Shown here in pieces: positions 28,968 through 38,630 of a stretch of 64,000 nucleotides of DNA (within the stretch, counting starts at the first letter, position 1; the number at the start of each line of letters is the position of its first letter). The stretch covers positions 124,001 through 188,000 of the forward strand of contig NZ_JAUKFY010000003.1 in the NCBI RefSeq assembly GCF_030489605.1, written 5' to 3'. A program made the position numbers and the translations under genes. The stretch is from Brevibacillus laterosporus. Lineage in GTDB: Bacteria > Bacillota > Bacilli > Brevibacillales > Brevibacillaceae. The notes under the pieces were generated by a model that searched no databases, was not told where the DNA came from, and worked only from the letters and a program-made list of their open reading frames with translations.

Positions 28968-31900
28968 TTACATATTACGTCGATATTGTCCTCCTACTTC
29001 ATACAGCGCTGCCGTAATTTGACCAAGAGAAGCCACTTTAACCGTCTCCATCAATTCGGCAAATATATTCCCGCCTGTTAACGCAACCTCCTGTAGCTTC
29101 TTCAATGCTTCAGGAATCTGTTGGGCATGTCTTTGCTGGAAGGCACGCACATTATCGATTTGCTGTTGCTTTTCTGCATCTGTAGCCCTTGCTAGCTCAA
29201 TTTCATAGTCATCCTCAGAAGCGTTTGGATTTAAGAAGGTGTTGACTCCAATGATCGGCAAATCTCCAGAATGTTTCCTCATCTCATAATACATCGACTC
29301 ATCCTGAATTTTCCCTCGTTGATATTGTGTCTCCATGGCTCCGAGGACTCCGCCACGTATACTTAACCGTTCAAATTCCTGCAATACAGCTTCTTCTACT
29401 AAATCAGTCAGCTCTTCAATAATAAAAGCACCTTGCAATGGGTTTTCATTTTTGGCCAACCCTAATTCTTTATTAATAATCATTTGGATGGCCATTGCCC
29501 TGCGGACTGAATTTTCGGTAGGTGTGGTGATGGCTTCATCATAAGCATTAGTGTGCAAAGAATTACAGTTATCGTAAATGGCAATTAGGGCTTGTAGCGT
29601 AGTTCGTATATCATTAAAGTCCATTTCTTGGGCATGAAGAGAGCGCCCGGATGTCTGGATGTGATACTTTAGCTTTTGGCTACGCTCATTAGCACCATAA
29701 CGATTCTTCATAGTGATTGCCCAAATCCTGCGTGCTACCCGTCCAATTACGGTATATTCAGGATCAAGTCCGTTAGAGAAGAAGAAGGACAAATTATGCG
29801 CAAATTCGTCAATTTTCATGCCACGGCTTAAATAATATTCTACATAAGTAAATCCATTAGCTAGGGTAAAAGCTAATTGTGTAATCGGATTCGCTCCTGC
29901 TTCAGCTATATGGTAGCCTGAGATCGAAACCGAATAGTAATTACGCACTTTATTTTCAATAAAATAGGCCTGGATATCCCCCATCATGCGAAGTGCGAAC
30001 TCCGTAGAGAAAATGCAGGTATTTTGCCCCTGATCTTCTTTTAAAATATCGGCTTGCACTGTTCCCCGTACGTTTGATAAAGTATAGGCTTTAATTTGCA
30101 AATATTCTTCTTTAGAAGGTTGACGCCCTTCTCTTTCTGCGAATTTCTCTACCTGCTGTTCGATAGCCGTATTTAAAAACATAGCCAAAATCATTGGTGC
30201 AGGTCCGTTGATTGTCATGGAAACCGAAGTGGAAGGGGCACAAAGATCAAATCCCGCATACAGCTTTTTCATATCATCCAACGTACATACACTGACTCCG
30301 CTGGTTCCGATCTTCCCATAAATGTCAGGCCGCTCGTGAGGGTCTTGACCATATAGAGTCACACTATCAAATGCTGTGCTTAATCGTTTTGCATCATCAT
30401 TTTTAGATAGGAAATGGAATCGTTTGTTAGTGCGCTCTGGCGATCCTTCTCCTGCAAACTGTCTGCGCGGATCTTCTCCCTCCCTTTTAAATGGAAAAAC
30501 ACCCGCCGTATAAGGAAATTCCCCTGGGACATTCTCTTTCATCGCCCAAGATAGTAAATCTCCCCACTCATGGAAGGTTGGTGTGCTAATCTTGGGAATC
30601 CGTGAACCGGCAAGTGATATTGAGAATAGCTTTGTCACTATTTCTTTATCGCGAATCTTCGTGATGAACTGATCCTGTTTATACAATTCCTTCTGTTTAG
30701 GCCAGTTTTCCAACCATTTTTTTAATTCGGGATGCAATTTTTCTTCAAATTCTGCAATTTGAGAGGTTAAGTGAGCAAGCACTGCTTCATCTGCACCCTG
30801 CTCTGCTAATACTTTATATGCTCCATTCAGCTGATACAGTTTGCGGGCATAACCTGCCTGCTCTTCGCTAAACCTGTGATAATTTCGCACCGTGTTAGCT
30901 ATGTCCTGAAGATACGTAATTTTTTCAGACGGGATAAGCGGCGGTTTATGGGCTAAAATGGGTGTCGGGTCTAGATGTTCAACGTCCCAATCAAGCTGTT
31001 TCTTCTGAACGGCCGCTCGAATCAAAGCCGCAAAAAGAGCATTGGTTCCCGGATCGTTAAATTGACTTGCAATCGTGCCATAAATCGGTAGCTGTTCATC
31101 TTCTACGTCAAATAATTGATGATTACGACGGTACTGCTTTCTCACTTCTCGTAAAGCATCCTCTGAGCCTTTACGCTCAAATTTATTAATGGACACCAAA
31201 TCAGCAAAATCAAGCATATCAATTTTTTCTAGCTGAGAAGGTGCACCGAATTCACTAGTCATTACATACAGTGACAAATCACAAAGCTCACTAATGCGGG
31301 CATCCCCTTGTCCAATCCCGCTTGTTTCCACGATGACTAAATCAAAGCATGCTGCCTTAGCTACCTGAATCGCATCTTGCAAGGCAAGAGACAACTCTGA
31401 TCCAGATTGTCTAGTCGCTAAACTGCGCATATAAACACGGGATGTGTTATTTGCGTTCATTCGGATTCGGTCGCCCAGAAGAGCACCCCCCGTTTTCTGT
31501 TTAGACGGATCTATCGACAGAATAGCAATGGTTTTGTCAGGGTACGTATATAAAAAACGACGAACTAATTCATCTGTTAACGAGCTTTTACCTGCTCCAC
31601 CTGTACCTGTAATACCCACGACAGGGACATTGCTGGTAAAACCAGCCAGCGTATCTCTTACCTGAGTGAACCATTTTTTATCAGTCACATCATACTCTGC
31701 CAGTGTAATCAGACGAGCAACCGCTTGAATATTCTTTTCCTGTAACAACTCCACTTCCGCTTGCAGGGAAGCTACTGTCGGAAAGTCACATTCTCGAATC
31801 ATCAGGTTAATCATGCCTTGGAGCCCTAGTTCCCTGCCGTCATCTGGCGAAAACAGCTTAGCTACACCATATTCCTCCAATTCGCGAATTTCACGGGGGA

Positions 31901-32213
31901 CGATAACGCCTCCGCCTCCGCCATACACGCGAATATGATCGGCACCACGTTCTTTTAGCAAATCAATGATATATTTAAAAAACTCGACATGCCCGCCTTG
32001 ATATGAGCTAATGGCAATTCCCTGCACATCCTCCTGAATGGCAGCATCGACAATCTCCATGACAGAGCGGTTGTGACCTAGATGAATCACTTCCGCTCCG
32101 GAGGATTGCAAAATTCGACGCATAATATTTATGGAAGCATCATGTCCGTCATAGAGACTCGCTGCTGTTACAAAACGTACTTTATTTGTCGGACGATAGA
32201 CCTCTGTTATCAC
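28968..32213 (-). CDS. icmF: Fused isobutyryl-CoA mutase IcmF
   Basis: Adenosylcobalamin enzyme that interconverts isobutyryl-CoA and n-butyryl-CoA (some members use pivalyl-CoA). The 1081-residue chain has the B12-binding domain first (about 10-140; [18 protein letters not shown] with the cobalt-binding His, and HLGHN), then a MeaB-like P-loop GTPase chaperone (about 165-410; [35 protein letters not shown]), then the mutase barrel (about 560-1081; [56 protein letters not shown]). This domain order is diagnostic of IcmF. Start is GTG 32213 after GGGGAGG. It follows the TetR gene and ends the acyl-CoA block. Confidence 0.95.
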   Translation of the reverse strand: MITEVYRPTNKVRFVTAASLYDGHDASINIMRRILQSSGAEVIHLGHNRSVMEIVDAAIQEDVQGIAISSYQGGHVEFFKYIIDLLKERGADHIRVYGGGGGVIVPREIRELEEYGVAKLFSPDDGRELGLQGMINLMIRECDFPTVASLQAEVELLQEKNIQAVARLITLAEYDVTDKKWFTQVRDTLAGFTSNVPVVGITGTGGAGKSSLTDELVRRFLYTYPDKTIAILSIDPSKQKTGGALLGDRIRMNANNTSRVYMRSLATRQSGSELSLALQDAIQVAKAACFDLVIVETSGIGQGDARISELCDLSLYVMTSEFGAPSQLEKIDMLDFADLVSINKFERKGSEDALREVRKQYRRNHQLFDVEDEQLPIYGTIASQFNDPGTNALFAALIRAAVQKKQLDWDVEHLDPTPILAHKPPLIPSEKITYLQDIANTVRNYHRFSEEQAGYARKLYQLNGAYKVLAEQGADEAVLAHLTSQIAEFEEKLHPELKKWLENWPKQKELYKQDQFITKIRDKEIVTKLFSISLAGSRIPKISTPTFHEWGDLLSWAMKENVPGEFPYTAGVFPFKREGEDPRRQFAGEGSPERTNKRFHFLSKNDDAKRLSTAFDSVTLYGQDPHERPDIYGKIGTSGVSVCTLDDMKKLYAGFDLCAPSTSVSMTINGPAPMILAMFLNTAIEQQVEKFAEREGRQPSKEEYLQIKAYTLSNVRGTVQADILKEDQGQNTCIFSTEFALRMMGDIQAYFIENKVRNYYSVSISGYHIAEAGANPITQLAFTLANGFTYVEYYLSRGMKIDEFAHNLSFFFSNGLDPEYTVIGRVARRIWAITMKNRYGANERSQKLKYHIQTSGRSLHAQEMDFNDIRTTLQALIAIYDNCNSLHTNAYDEAITTPTENSVRRAMAIQMIINKELGLAKNENPLQGAFIIEELTDLVEEAVLQEFERLSIRGGVLGAMETQYQRGKIQDESMYYEMRKHSGDLPIIGVNTFLNPNASEDDYEIELARATDAEKQQQIDNVRAFQQRHAQQIPEALKKLQEVALTGGNIFAELMETVKVASLGQITAALYEVGGQYRRNM

Positions 32214-32245
32214 CTTGACAGCCTCCCCTTATCTATGGGATGGCT

Positions 32246-32878
32246 CTATTCGTGTCCGCTGATATCCCGCAGAAGCAATTCGGTCTGTTTCTCGATGTAT
32301 TCGTCCAGGGTATAGCTTTTGCCAAGTGTCCAGCGTCGGAACACCCACATTTCCGCTAGTACCATGATGTTGTTAGCCATAAGCTTCACATAGCGCTCAT
32401 CAGTCCGAATGGAACCATCTTCCATCCCTTTATGCAGAATTTCTTCAAAAATCCCTGTGATGGACTCTTCTCGACGTAACACATACGTCATCGCTTCATG
32501 TGGCAACGACTTGGTTTCTTGATAGATTAACAGCACGCGATCGTTCACCTGATCCATAACGCGAATTAGGCTTTTCAACGCGAGCTTAAGGCTTTTGAGA
32601 CCAGAACCATTGTAGGTAATCGCTTCACGCAGTCTTTCTTCCATTTCATTATGAATAGAGTCGCAAACCAAATATAAGATATCCTCTTTGGACTCAATGT
32701 ACTCATATAGCGTTCCAATGCTAAAGCCGGAGGCACGAGCAATTTCCCGCGTAGTCGTTTTGTGGAAACCTTTGTGTATAAATAGGTCAACGGCCGCTTC
32801 GATAATTTGTTCACGCCGTTTTTCGATTAGTTTTGGGTCCTTCACCAAGGACGGGATTACTTTCTTACGTTCTTGCAC
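32246..32878 (-). CDS. TetR-family transcriptional regulator
   Basis: A 210-residue repressor-type protein. The N-terminal helix-turn-helix is RREQIIEAAVDLFIHKGFHKTTTREIARASGFSIGTLYEYIESKEDILY; the rest is an all-helical ligand domain. Start is GTG 32878, 9 bases after AAAGGTGG; a GTG at 32890 overlaps that site. It lies 32 bp ahead of icmF, with a promoter of its own, and is the most likely local regulator of the acyl-CoA genes. The TGAGCG-CGCTCA palindromes before 38465 and before fadF are candidate targets. It is not an obvious FadR orthologue. Confidence 0.9.
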   Translation of the reverse strand: MQERKKVIPSLVKDPKLIEKRREQIIEAAVDLFIHKGFHKTTTREIARASGFSIGTLYEYIESKEDILYLVCDSIHNEMEERLREAITYNGSGLKSLKLALKSLIRVMDQVNDRVLLIYQETKSLPHEAMTYVLRREESITGIFEEILHKGMEDGSIRTDERYVKLMANNIMVLAEMWVFRRWTLGKSYTLDEYIEKQTELLLRDISGHE

Positions 32879-32928
32879 GAAATAAGCCACCTTTCACCAA
32901 TTTGACTAAACGTCTCTGGTTTCTCCCC

Positions 32929-32957
32929 ATTATACTAATCCACAATTTATGCTACAA
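32929..32957 (-). promoter_or_regulatory. Promoter of tetR-icmF
   Basis: Minus-strand TTGTAG (32957-32952), 17 bp, TATAAT (32934-32929). It allows tetR-icmF expression separate from the upstream meaB operon. Confidence 0.55.
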
Positions 32958-33010
32958 TCCTCTTTTTGCGGCTAATCGTGCCAGACTTGTAACAAAAACG
33001 GCCCCATAAG

Positions 33011-33952
33011 TTATCGTTGTAAAAAAATACGTACCATTTTTTCAGCTGCGTGATAAGGGTCTACCCTTCTGTTCGCTACCTCAACTAACTCGTCAGCAAA
33101 TGCCCCCTGTTCCATTCTTTGCAGCATGACACGATAAAGATTTTGGTTCACTAACTCGATTACCTCTTCGTGCAAATGATATGATCTGCGCTTCTCCCCT
33201 TCACCCGATTCCGTCAGAAACCTCTCATGTGCAAGGATAGCTTGCCACAAATCAGTTATTCCCACTCGGTCAGTTGCAATTGTACGAATAAGAGGAGGTT
33301 GCCAGCTTGCATCATGCTTTACAATCTCTATCATTTGTTCAATCTCTGTGAGAAGTTTATCCAGACCAGGTAAATCTGCTTTGTTAATGACAAAAAGATC
33401 AGCAATCTCCATAATGCCAGCCTTAAATGCCTGAACAGTATCCCCGCTTCCGGGATTTAGTACAACAGCGACTGTATCAACGATTTTCATAATGTCCAGC
33501 TCAGACTGTCCAACCCCTACTGTCTCAACAATAATGACCTCGCAGCCATATGCGTCCAAAACACGTACAGCTTCTTTGGTATTGCGTGATAAACCTCCTA
33601 AATTTCCTCGAGTTCCCATACTTCTGATAAAGACACCTCGGTCAGGAGCATGATGCTGCATCCGAATGCGATCCCCGAGCAAGGCCCCGCCGGTAAACGG
33701 ACTAGTGGGGTCTACCGCAATGACCCCGACAGATATTTGCTGTGAACGTAAATAAGTAATCAATGCATCTACTAATGAACTCTTACCTGCTCCTGGGGAA
33801 CCTGTTAACCCAATCAGCCGTGCCTTACCAGTATGGGGGAAAATTTCCTGTAGCACCTGCCCCTTTTCAGGAAAGCCATCTTCAATCCAGGTAATTGCTC
33901 TGGCAGCCGCGCGAACATCTCCTGCCAGTATTCGCTTGGTTATCGGATGCAC
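33011..33952 (-). CDS. meaB: Methylmalonyl-CoA mutase-associated GTPase MeaB
   Basis: G3E-type GTPase chaperone (313 residues) that loads and protects adenosylcobalamin on acyl-CoA mutases. Motifs are LIGLTGSPGAGKSSLVDALI (Walker A), [50 protein letters not shown] and FVINKADLPG (NKAD base recognition). Start is GTG 33952, 9 bases after GGAG, overlapping the end of the upstream dehydrogenase by operon spacing. IcmF in this window already carries its own MeaB-like domain, so this copy may serve another mutase. Confidence 0.95.
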   Translation of the reverse strand: MHPITKRILAGDVRAAARAITWIEDGFPEKGQVLQEIFPHTGKARLIGLTGSPGAGKSSLVDALITYLRSQQISVGVIAVDPTSPFTGGALLGDRIRMQHHAPDRGVFIRSMGTRGNLGGLSRNTKEAVRVLDAYGCEVIIVETVGVGQSELDIMKIVDTVAVVLNPGSGDTVQAFKAGIMEIADLFVINKADLPGLDKLLTEIEQMIEIVKHDASWQPPLIRTIATDRVGITDLWQAILAHERFLTESGEGEKRRSYHLHEEVIELVNQNLYRVMLQRMEQGAFADELVEVANRRVDPYHAAEKMVRIFLQR

Positions 33953-33964
33953 GTAGGTCAGCTC

Positions 33965-35107
33965 CTACTCTTTTAACAGCAGGTTGCTGATAACCACACG
34001 CTGTATTTCATTTGTTCCTTCATAAATCTGCGTAATTTTTGCATCACGCATAAATCTTTCTACTGGATATTCGCGCGTATAGCCATATCCTCCAAACACC
34101 TGCACCGCTTCTGTCGTTACTTGCATGGCAATGTCGCCGGCAAACACCTTGGACATAGCTGACGCTTTTCCGTACGGCAGGCCTTTATCTTCTAACCAAG
34201 CCGCTTGGTACGTTAGCAATCGCGCCGCCTCAATCTGGGTAGCCATATCTGCCAATTTGAACTGAATAGCCTGCAATGCAGCAATCGGTTTACCAAATTG
34301 AATGCGTTCCTTCGCGTAGCTTAGGGCGTGTTCAAACGCACCCTGAGCAATTCCTAGCGCCTGAGCGGCAATTCCATTTCGTCCACCGTCTAGTGTCATC
34401 ATCGCAATTTTAAAGCCTTGCCCTTCCTCGCCTAAACGATTAGCTACCGGTACGCGTACATCCTCCATAATCACTTCTAGTGTGAGGGAGGAACGAATTC
34501 CCAGCTTCTTCTCCTTTTTCCCCATTGAGAAGCCAGGCATATCTTTTTCTAAAATGAAGGCTGTTACACCCTTATGTTTTAAGTCAGGATTCGTTACCGC
34601 AAAAACGATATAAATTTCAGCTTCGCCAGCATTTGTGATAAAAATTTTATTTCCATTTAGGATATAATGATCCCCATCCCGTACAGCGGTTGTACGCATT
34701 CCTGCTGAATCAGAGCCGGACCCCGCTTCAGTCAGACAGTATGCGCCCAGTTTCTTACCTTCTGCAAGCGGACGTAGGAAGGTTTGTTTTTGTTCTTCTG
34801 TGCCAAACTTATAGATCGGCCAGCTCGCTAAGGAGACATGTGCCGAGAGGGTGACGCCAATAGATGCATCTACTCTTGATAGCTCTTCAACAGCAAGAAC
34901 ATAGCTTAAATAGTCAGCTCCAGCCCCACCATATTTTTCATCCCACGGAATTCCCGCAAGCCCTAGCTCTGCCATTTGTTCGAAGATAGAGCGGTCAAAT
35001 CGCTCTTCTTCATCCCGTTCCGCCGCAGTTGGCGCTATGTGCTCCTCAGCGAATTCTCGAATCATTTTACGCAGCATTTCCTGTTCTTCATTTAGACGAA
35101 AGTCCAT
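33965..35107 (-). CDS. Acyl-CoA dehydrogenase (copy 1)
   Basis: FAD-dependent dehydrogenase that introduces the 2,3 double bond of acyl-CoA and passes electrons to ETF. The 380-residue protein starts [26 protein letters not shown] at ATG 35107; the GTG at 35116 abuts GGGAGA and was rejected. Motifs are [34 protein letters not shown], the [35 protein letters not shown] segment with the catalytic Glu. It is a tandem paralogue of the next gene upstream. Chain-length specificity cannot be read. Confidence 0.95.
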   Translation of the reverse strand: MDFRLNEEQEMLRKMIREFAEEHIAPTAAERDEEERFDRSIFEQMAELGLAGIPWDEKYGGAGADYLSYVLAVEELSRVDASIGVTLSAHVSLASWPIYKFGTEEQKQTFLRPLAEGKKLGAYCLTEAGSGSDSAGMRTTAVRDGDHYILNGNKIFITNAGEAEIYIVFAVTNPDLKHKGVTAFILEKDMPGFSMGKKEKKLGIRSSLTLEVIMEDVRVPVANRLGEEGQGFKIAMMTLDGGRNGIAAQALGIAQGAFEHALSYAKERIQFGKPIAALQAIQFKLADMATQIEAARLLTYQAAWLEDKGLPYGKASAMSKVFAGDIAMQVTTEAVQVFGGYGYTREYPVERFMRDAKITQIYEGTNEIQRVVISNLLLKE

Positions 35108-35136
35108 CTGTTCCACTCTCCCTGCTTGTTGTTGTT

Positions 35137-36279
35137 CTATTTAGTAAGCAAATGCTTAGAAATGACGAGTTGTTGAATTTCTGATGTTCCTTCATAAATT
35201 TGCGTGATTTTAGCATCTCTGAACAAACGCTCTACCGGATATTCCCTTGTGTAGCCGTATCCTCCAAAAATCTGCACTGCCTCTATCGCAGCTTCCATAG
35301 CAACATCCGAGGCAAACTTTTTCGCGATGGATGCTTCCAGCCCGCATGGTTGACCCTCCTGGCGCAAAAAGGCTGCGTGATATACAAGCAGTCGAGCCGC
35401 CTCCGCCTGCGTAGCCATATCTGCCAGCTTAAAGGCCACCGCTTGCTGATTACCAATCGGGGAGCCAAATTGCTTACGTTCTCTCGCATATTGAATGGAA
35501 TACTCTAAAGCAGCTTCAGCAATACCCAAAGCTTGGGCCGCAATACCGATTCGCCCCACGTCCAGATTAGACAGAGCTATGGCGAAGCCTTTTCCTTCCT
35601 CGCCTAGTAAATTTTCAATCGGAACCATTGCATTCTCGAAAATGAGTTCCGTTGTATTGGAGCCATGAAGTCCCATCTTCTTTTCCTTTTTTCCCACCGT
35701 AAAGCCTGGTGTATTTTTTTCTACAATAAAAGCAGAAATTCCGCGGGTGTCTTGAGTAGCATCCGTCACGGCAAATGTTATGTACGTATCTGCTTCGCCG
35801 CCATTGGTTATAAAAATTTTGCTGCCATTTAAAACGTAATGATCCCCTTGACGTATAGCAGAGGTACGAATGCGAGCGGCATCAGAGCCTGCTTGGGGCT
35901 CTGTCAGAGCAAATGCCCCCAAATATTCTCCACTTGCCAGCTTCGGAACATATTTTTTCTTCTGCTCCTCATTTCCGTAGTACAAAATAGGCGTCGTGCC
36001 TACTGAAGTGTGAACCGAGAGAATTACCCCTAGAGTCGCACTTATTTTCGAAATCTCATGAATCGCAATTACATACGAAATAAAATCAGAATCAGAGCCG
36101 CCCCACTCTTCAGGTATTGGAATCCCCATTAAGCCTAGCTGTGCCATTTTTGTTAGTAATGGACGCGGAAATTCTTCCGTTTCTTCCATATGAGCAACAA
36201 ATGGAGCAATTTCTTTTTTGGCAAAATCACTTACCATCTTTCTCATCATGAGCTGTTCTTCTGTTAAATGAAGCTCCAT
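35137..36279 (-). CDS. Acyl-CoA dehydrogenase (copy 2)
   Basis: Second short/medium-chain-type acyl-CoA dehydrogenase, 380 residues, beginning [26 protein letters not shown] at ATG 36279 after AAGGAAGG. Motifs are [38 protein letters not shown], and [34 protein letters not shown] with the catalytic Glu. It is similar in length and pattern to copy 1, suggesting tandem duplication with divergence, perhaps one for butyryl-CoA and one for isobutyryl- or methylbutyryl-CoA. It follows the 3-hydroxyacyl-CoA dehydrogenase gene by about 70 bp. Confidence 0.95.
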   Translation of the reverse strand: MELHLTEEQLMMRKMVSDFAKKEIAPFVAHMEETEEFPRPLLTKMAQLGLMGIPIPEEWGGSDSDFISYVIAIHEISKISATLGVILSVHTSVGTTPILYYGNEEQKKKYVPKLASGEYLGAFALTEPQAGSDAARIRTSAIRQGDHYVLNGSKIFITNGGEADTYITFAVTDATQDTRGISAFIVEKNTPGFTVGKKEKKMGLHGSNTTELIFENAMVPIENLLGEEGKGFAIALSNLDVGRIGIAAQALGIAEAALEYSIQYARERKQFGSPIGNQQAVAFKLADMATQAEAARLLVYHAAFLRQEGQPCGLEASIAKKFASDVAMEAAIEAVQIFGGYGYTREYPVERLFRDAKITQIYEGTSEIQQLVISKHLLTK

Positions 36280-36347
36280 ACACAAAATCCTTCCTTTAGT
36301 AATTTTCTCGTTGCCCCTACATATATGGCGCTCCATGCACAATCAGG

Positions 36348-37199
36348 TTAGGTGTACACATAGAATCCTCTTCCTGACTTGCGGCCTAACCAGCCAGCCT
36401 TCACATATTGGCGTAATAACGGACAAGGGCGATATTTGGAATCTCCAAATCCTTCATAAAGTACTTCCATAATGTAGAGACATGTATCCAATCCAATAAA
36501 ATCGGCTAAGGTAATAGGTCCCATCGGGTGATTCATGCCTAGCTTCATAATGTCATCCACCGCTTTTGGAGTAGCTACTCCTTCATACACGCAGTAAATA
36601 GCTTCATTAATCATTGGCATTAAAACACGATTTGAGATAAAACCAGGGAAGTCTTTGCAGCTAACCGGTATTTTATCCAGACGTTTTGCCAGTTCTTCAA
36701 TCGTTTGATAGACCTCGTCTGATGTTTGTAAGCCACGAATCATCTCCACTAGCTTCATCACAGGTACAGGATTCATAAAATGCATGCCGATAACCTGCTC
36801 AGGACGATTTGTAGCCGCTGCAAGCTCTGTAATAGGCAAGGAGGAGGTGTTGCTGGCTAGGATGGTATAAGGCTGACAAATCTCATCCAATTTTTTAAAA
36901 ATTTCGGTTTTTACCTGCATATTTTCTACTACAGCTTCTATAACCACATCCGCATCCCTAGCATTTGTAAGCTCTGTGGAAGTGGTTATCCGGGAGAGAA
37001 TTTTTTTCTTGGTTTCTTCAGTCAGCTTGCCCTTTTCCACTTGCCTATTTAAATTTTTGCCAATATTGCCTAAACCACGTTCAAGAAAAGACATAGATTG
37101 GTCATGTAAAATCACCTGAAATCCAGCATGTGCCGCCACCTGAGCAATACCGCTCCCCATCTGCCCTGCGCCTATAACCATAATTGTTTGAATGCTCAT
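36348..37199 (-). CDS. 3-hydroxybutyryl-CoA dehydrogenase
   Basis: NAD-dependent oxidation of 3-hydroxyacyl-CoA. The 283-residue protein has the Rossmann motif [30 protein letters not shown], the [15 protein letters not shown] catalytic His segment, [19 protein letters not shown] and [27 protein letters not shown] precedes the ATG. It matches the short-chain Hbd type. It sits between thiolase and acyl-CoA dehydrogenases. No enoyl-CoA hydratase is present in this cluster. Confidence 0.95.
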   Translation of the reverse strand: MSIQTIMVIGAGQMGSGIAQVAAHAGFQVILHDQSMSFLERGLGNIGKNLNRQVEKGKLTEETKKKILSRITTSTELTNARDADVVIEAVVENMQVKTEIFKKLDEICQPYTILASNTSSLPITELAAATNRPEQVIGMHFMNPVPVMKLVEMIRGLQTSDEVYQTIEELAKRLDKIPVSCKDFPGFISNRVLMPMINEAIYCVYEGVATPKAVDDIMKLGMNHPMGPITLADFIGLDTCLYIMEVLYEGFGDSKYRPCPLLRQYVKAGWLGRKSGRGFYVYT

Positions 37200-37277
37200 G
37201 TACCCTGCTCCTTTTTCTTTTGAAAAATGATGACAGCTTCATTTAGAAAATCCTAAAACCCATCAAATTCAAGTAGA

Positions 37278-38465
37278 TCATCTGATTGGCTCAACGCGCA
37301 ATAAGATAGCATCTCCCTGAGCAGCTCCACTGCAAATAGCAGCTACGCCTAATCCACCGCCGCGTCGTTGCAATTCATGAATAAGCGTCATGATAATCCT
37401 TGCACCGCTTGCGCCGATAGGATGACCAAGTGCAATTGCACCGCCATTTACGTTCACCTTCTCTTCATCCCAGCCAACGATTTTTCCACTTGTAAGCGTG
37501 ACCGCAGCGAATGCCTCGTTTACTTCAAATAAATCTATTTCTTCAAGGCTTTTTCCAGTCTTTCGCAGTAATTTCTGAATAGCAAGCCCAGGTGTAGTCG
37601 CAATATAAGGAGCCTCTGCCGCAACCTCCGCATGCCCTAGAATCGTAGCTAAAGGCTTAACCCCCAGTTCCTTAGCTTTATGCTCTGACATAAGCACTAG
37701 CGCCCCCGCACCATCATTAAGTCCGGGTGCATTACCGGCTGTAATGGTTCCATCCTTTTTGTATACCGGTGCTAATTTAGCCAAGCCCTCCAAGGTTGTT
37801 TCCGCTCGTATCGCTTCATCCTCGGTTACGAGCAGCGGGTCTGCTTTTCGTTGGGAAACTGGAACTGGAACAATTTCCTCAGCAAAATATCCTGCTTCTC
37901 TCGCTTTAGCCGCACGTTGCTGGCTGCGATAGGCCCATGCATCCTGTTCTGCCCGTGTAATGCCGTATTCTTCAGCCACATTGCTCCCATGCACAGCCAT
38001 AGGGACTTGATCAAATGCACATGTTAGCCCGTCGTACAACACTAAATCCTTCACAAGATTATCGCCCATCCGAAAGCCGTTTCTAGCTTGCGGCATTGCA
38101 TAAGGAGCATTACTCATGCTCTCCATTCCGCCAGCAACTATGATCTCTGCATCCTGACAACGAATAATTTGATCCGCCATGGCAACGGAACGCATGCCGG
38201 AAGCACATACCTTATTGATTGTCTCGCTTGTTACTTCCCATGGGAGGCCCGCTTTTCTGGCAGCTTGCCTTGATGGAATTTGTCCGGTACCCGCTTGCAC
38301 GACCATCCCCATGATGACTTTATCAACTGATAAGGGATCAACCTTGGCTCTGCTCAGCGCTTCTCTAATTGCCAATGCTCCCAGTTCTACAGCAGGGACC
38401 TCCTTTAATGCGCCATTGAACTTTCCAAAAGGTGTTCGAGCCGATCCAACTATAACTGTGTTCAA
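37278..38465 (-). CDS. Acetyl-CoA C-acyltransferase (thiolase)
   Basis: A 395-residue thiolase that cleaves 3-ketoacyl-CoA or makes acetoacetyl-CoA. Motifs are [15 protein letters not shown] (nucleophilic Cys), [41 protein letters not shown] and [11 protein letters not shown]. The last differs from the usual GGGxG by GAA, a minor variation. Start is TTG 38465 after GGGAGG. It opens the acyl-CoA operon, with a TetR-type operator just after the transcription start. It is clearly distinct from the thiolase at 1807-3000. Confidence 0.94.
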   Translation of the reverse strand: MNTVIVGSARTPFGKFNGALKEVPAVELGALAIREALSRAKVDPLSVDKVIMGMVVQAGTGQIPSRQAARKAGLPWEVTSETINKVCASGMRSVAMADQIIRCQDAEIIVAGGMESMSNAPYAMPQARNGFRMGDNLVKDLVLYDGLTCAFDQVPMAVHGSNVAEEYGITRAEQDAWAYRSQQRAAKAREAGYFAEEIVPVPVSQRKADPLLVTEDEAIRAETTLEGLAKLAPVYKKDGTITAGNAPGLNDGAGALVLMSEHKAKELGVKPLATILGHAEVAAEAPYIATTPGLAIQKLLRKTGKSLEEIDLFEVNEAFAAVTLTSGKIVGWDEEKVNVNGGAIALGHPIGASGARIIMTLIHELQRRGGGLGVAAICSGAAQGDAILLRVEPIR

Positions 38466-38520
38466 AGCAATTCCTCCCTTTTCTCATGTACCTAATCAGT
38501 TAAAACAAGCATCGATTGAT

Positions 38521-38534
38521 TGAGCGGTCGCTCA
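38521..38534. promoter_or_regulatory. TetR-type operator before the thiolase operon
   Basis: TGAGCGGTCGCTCA: 6-bp perfect arms around a 2-bp centre. It lies 13 bp downstream of the -10 element, so binding would block transcription. An identical 14-mer occurs at 40878-40891. Confidence 0.7.
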
Positions 38535-38547
38535 CTTTATTATCTTT

Positions 38548-38576
38548 ATTTTGCACATTCTATTCGCATTAGTCAA
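38548..38576 (-). promoter_or_regulatory. Promoter of the thiolase-meaB operon
   Basis: Minus-strand TTGACT (38576-38571), 17 bp, CAAAAT (38553-38548). Confidence 0.5.
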
Positions 38577-38591
38577 TTTATTATGACAATA

Positions 38592-38615
38592 AGCGGCGGC
38601 CCTTTGACCACCGCT
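38592..38615 (-). terminator. Terminator-like hairpin after fadF
   Basis: AGCGGCGG (38592-38599) and CCACCGCT (38608-38615) form an 8-bp GC-rich stem with one G-U pair, 15 bp after the fadF stop. The tail ATTGTCATAAT is only partly T-rich. Confidence 0.55.
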
Positions 38616-38630
38616 CATCTTTGTTCCTTC

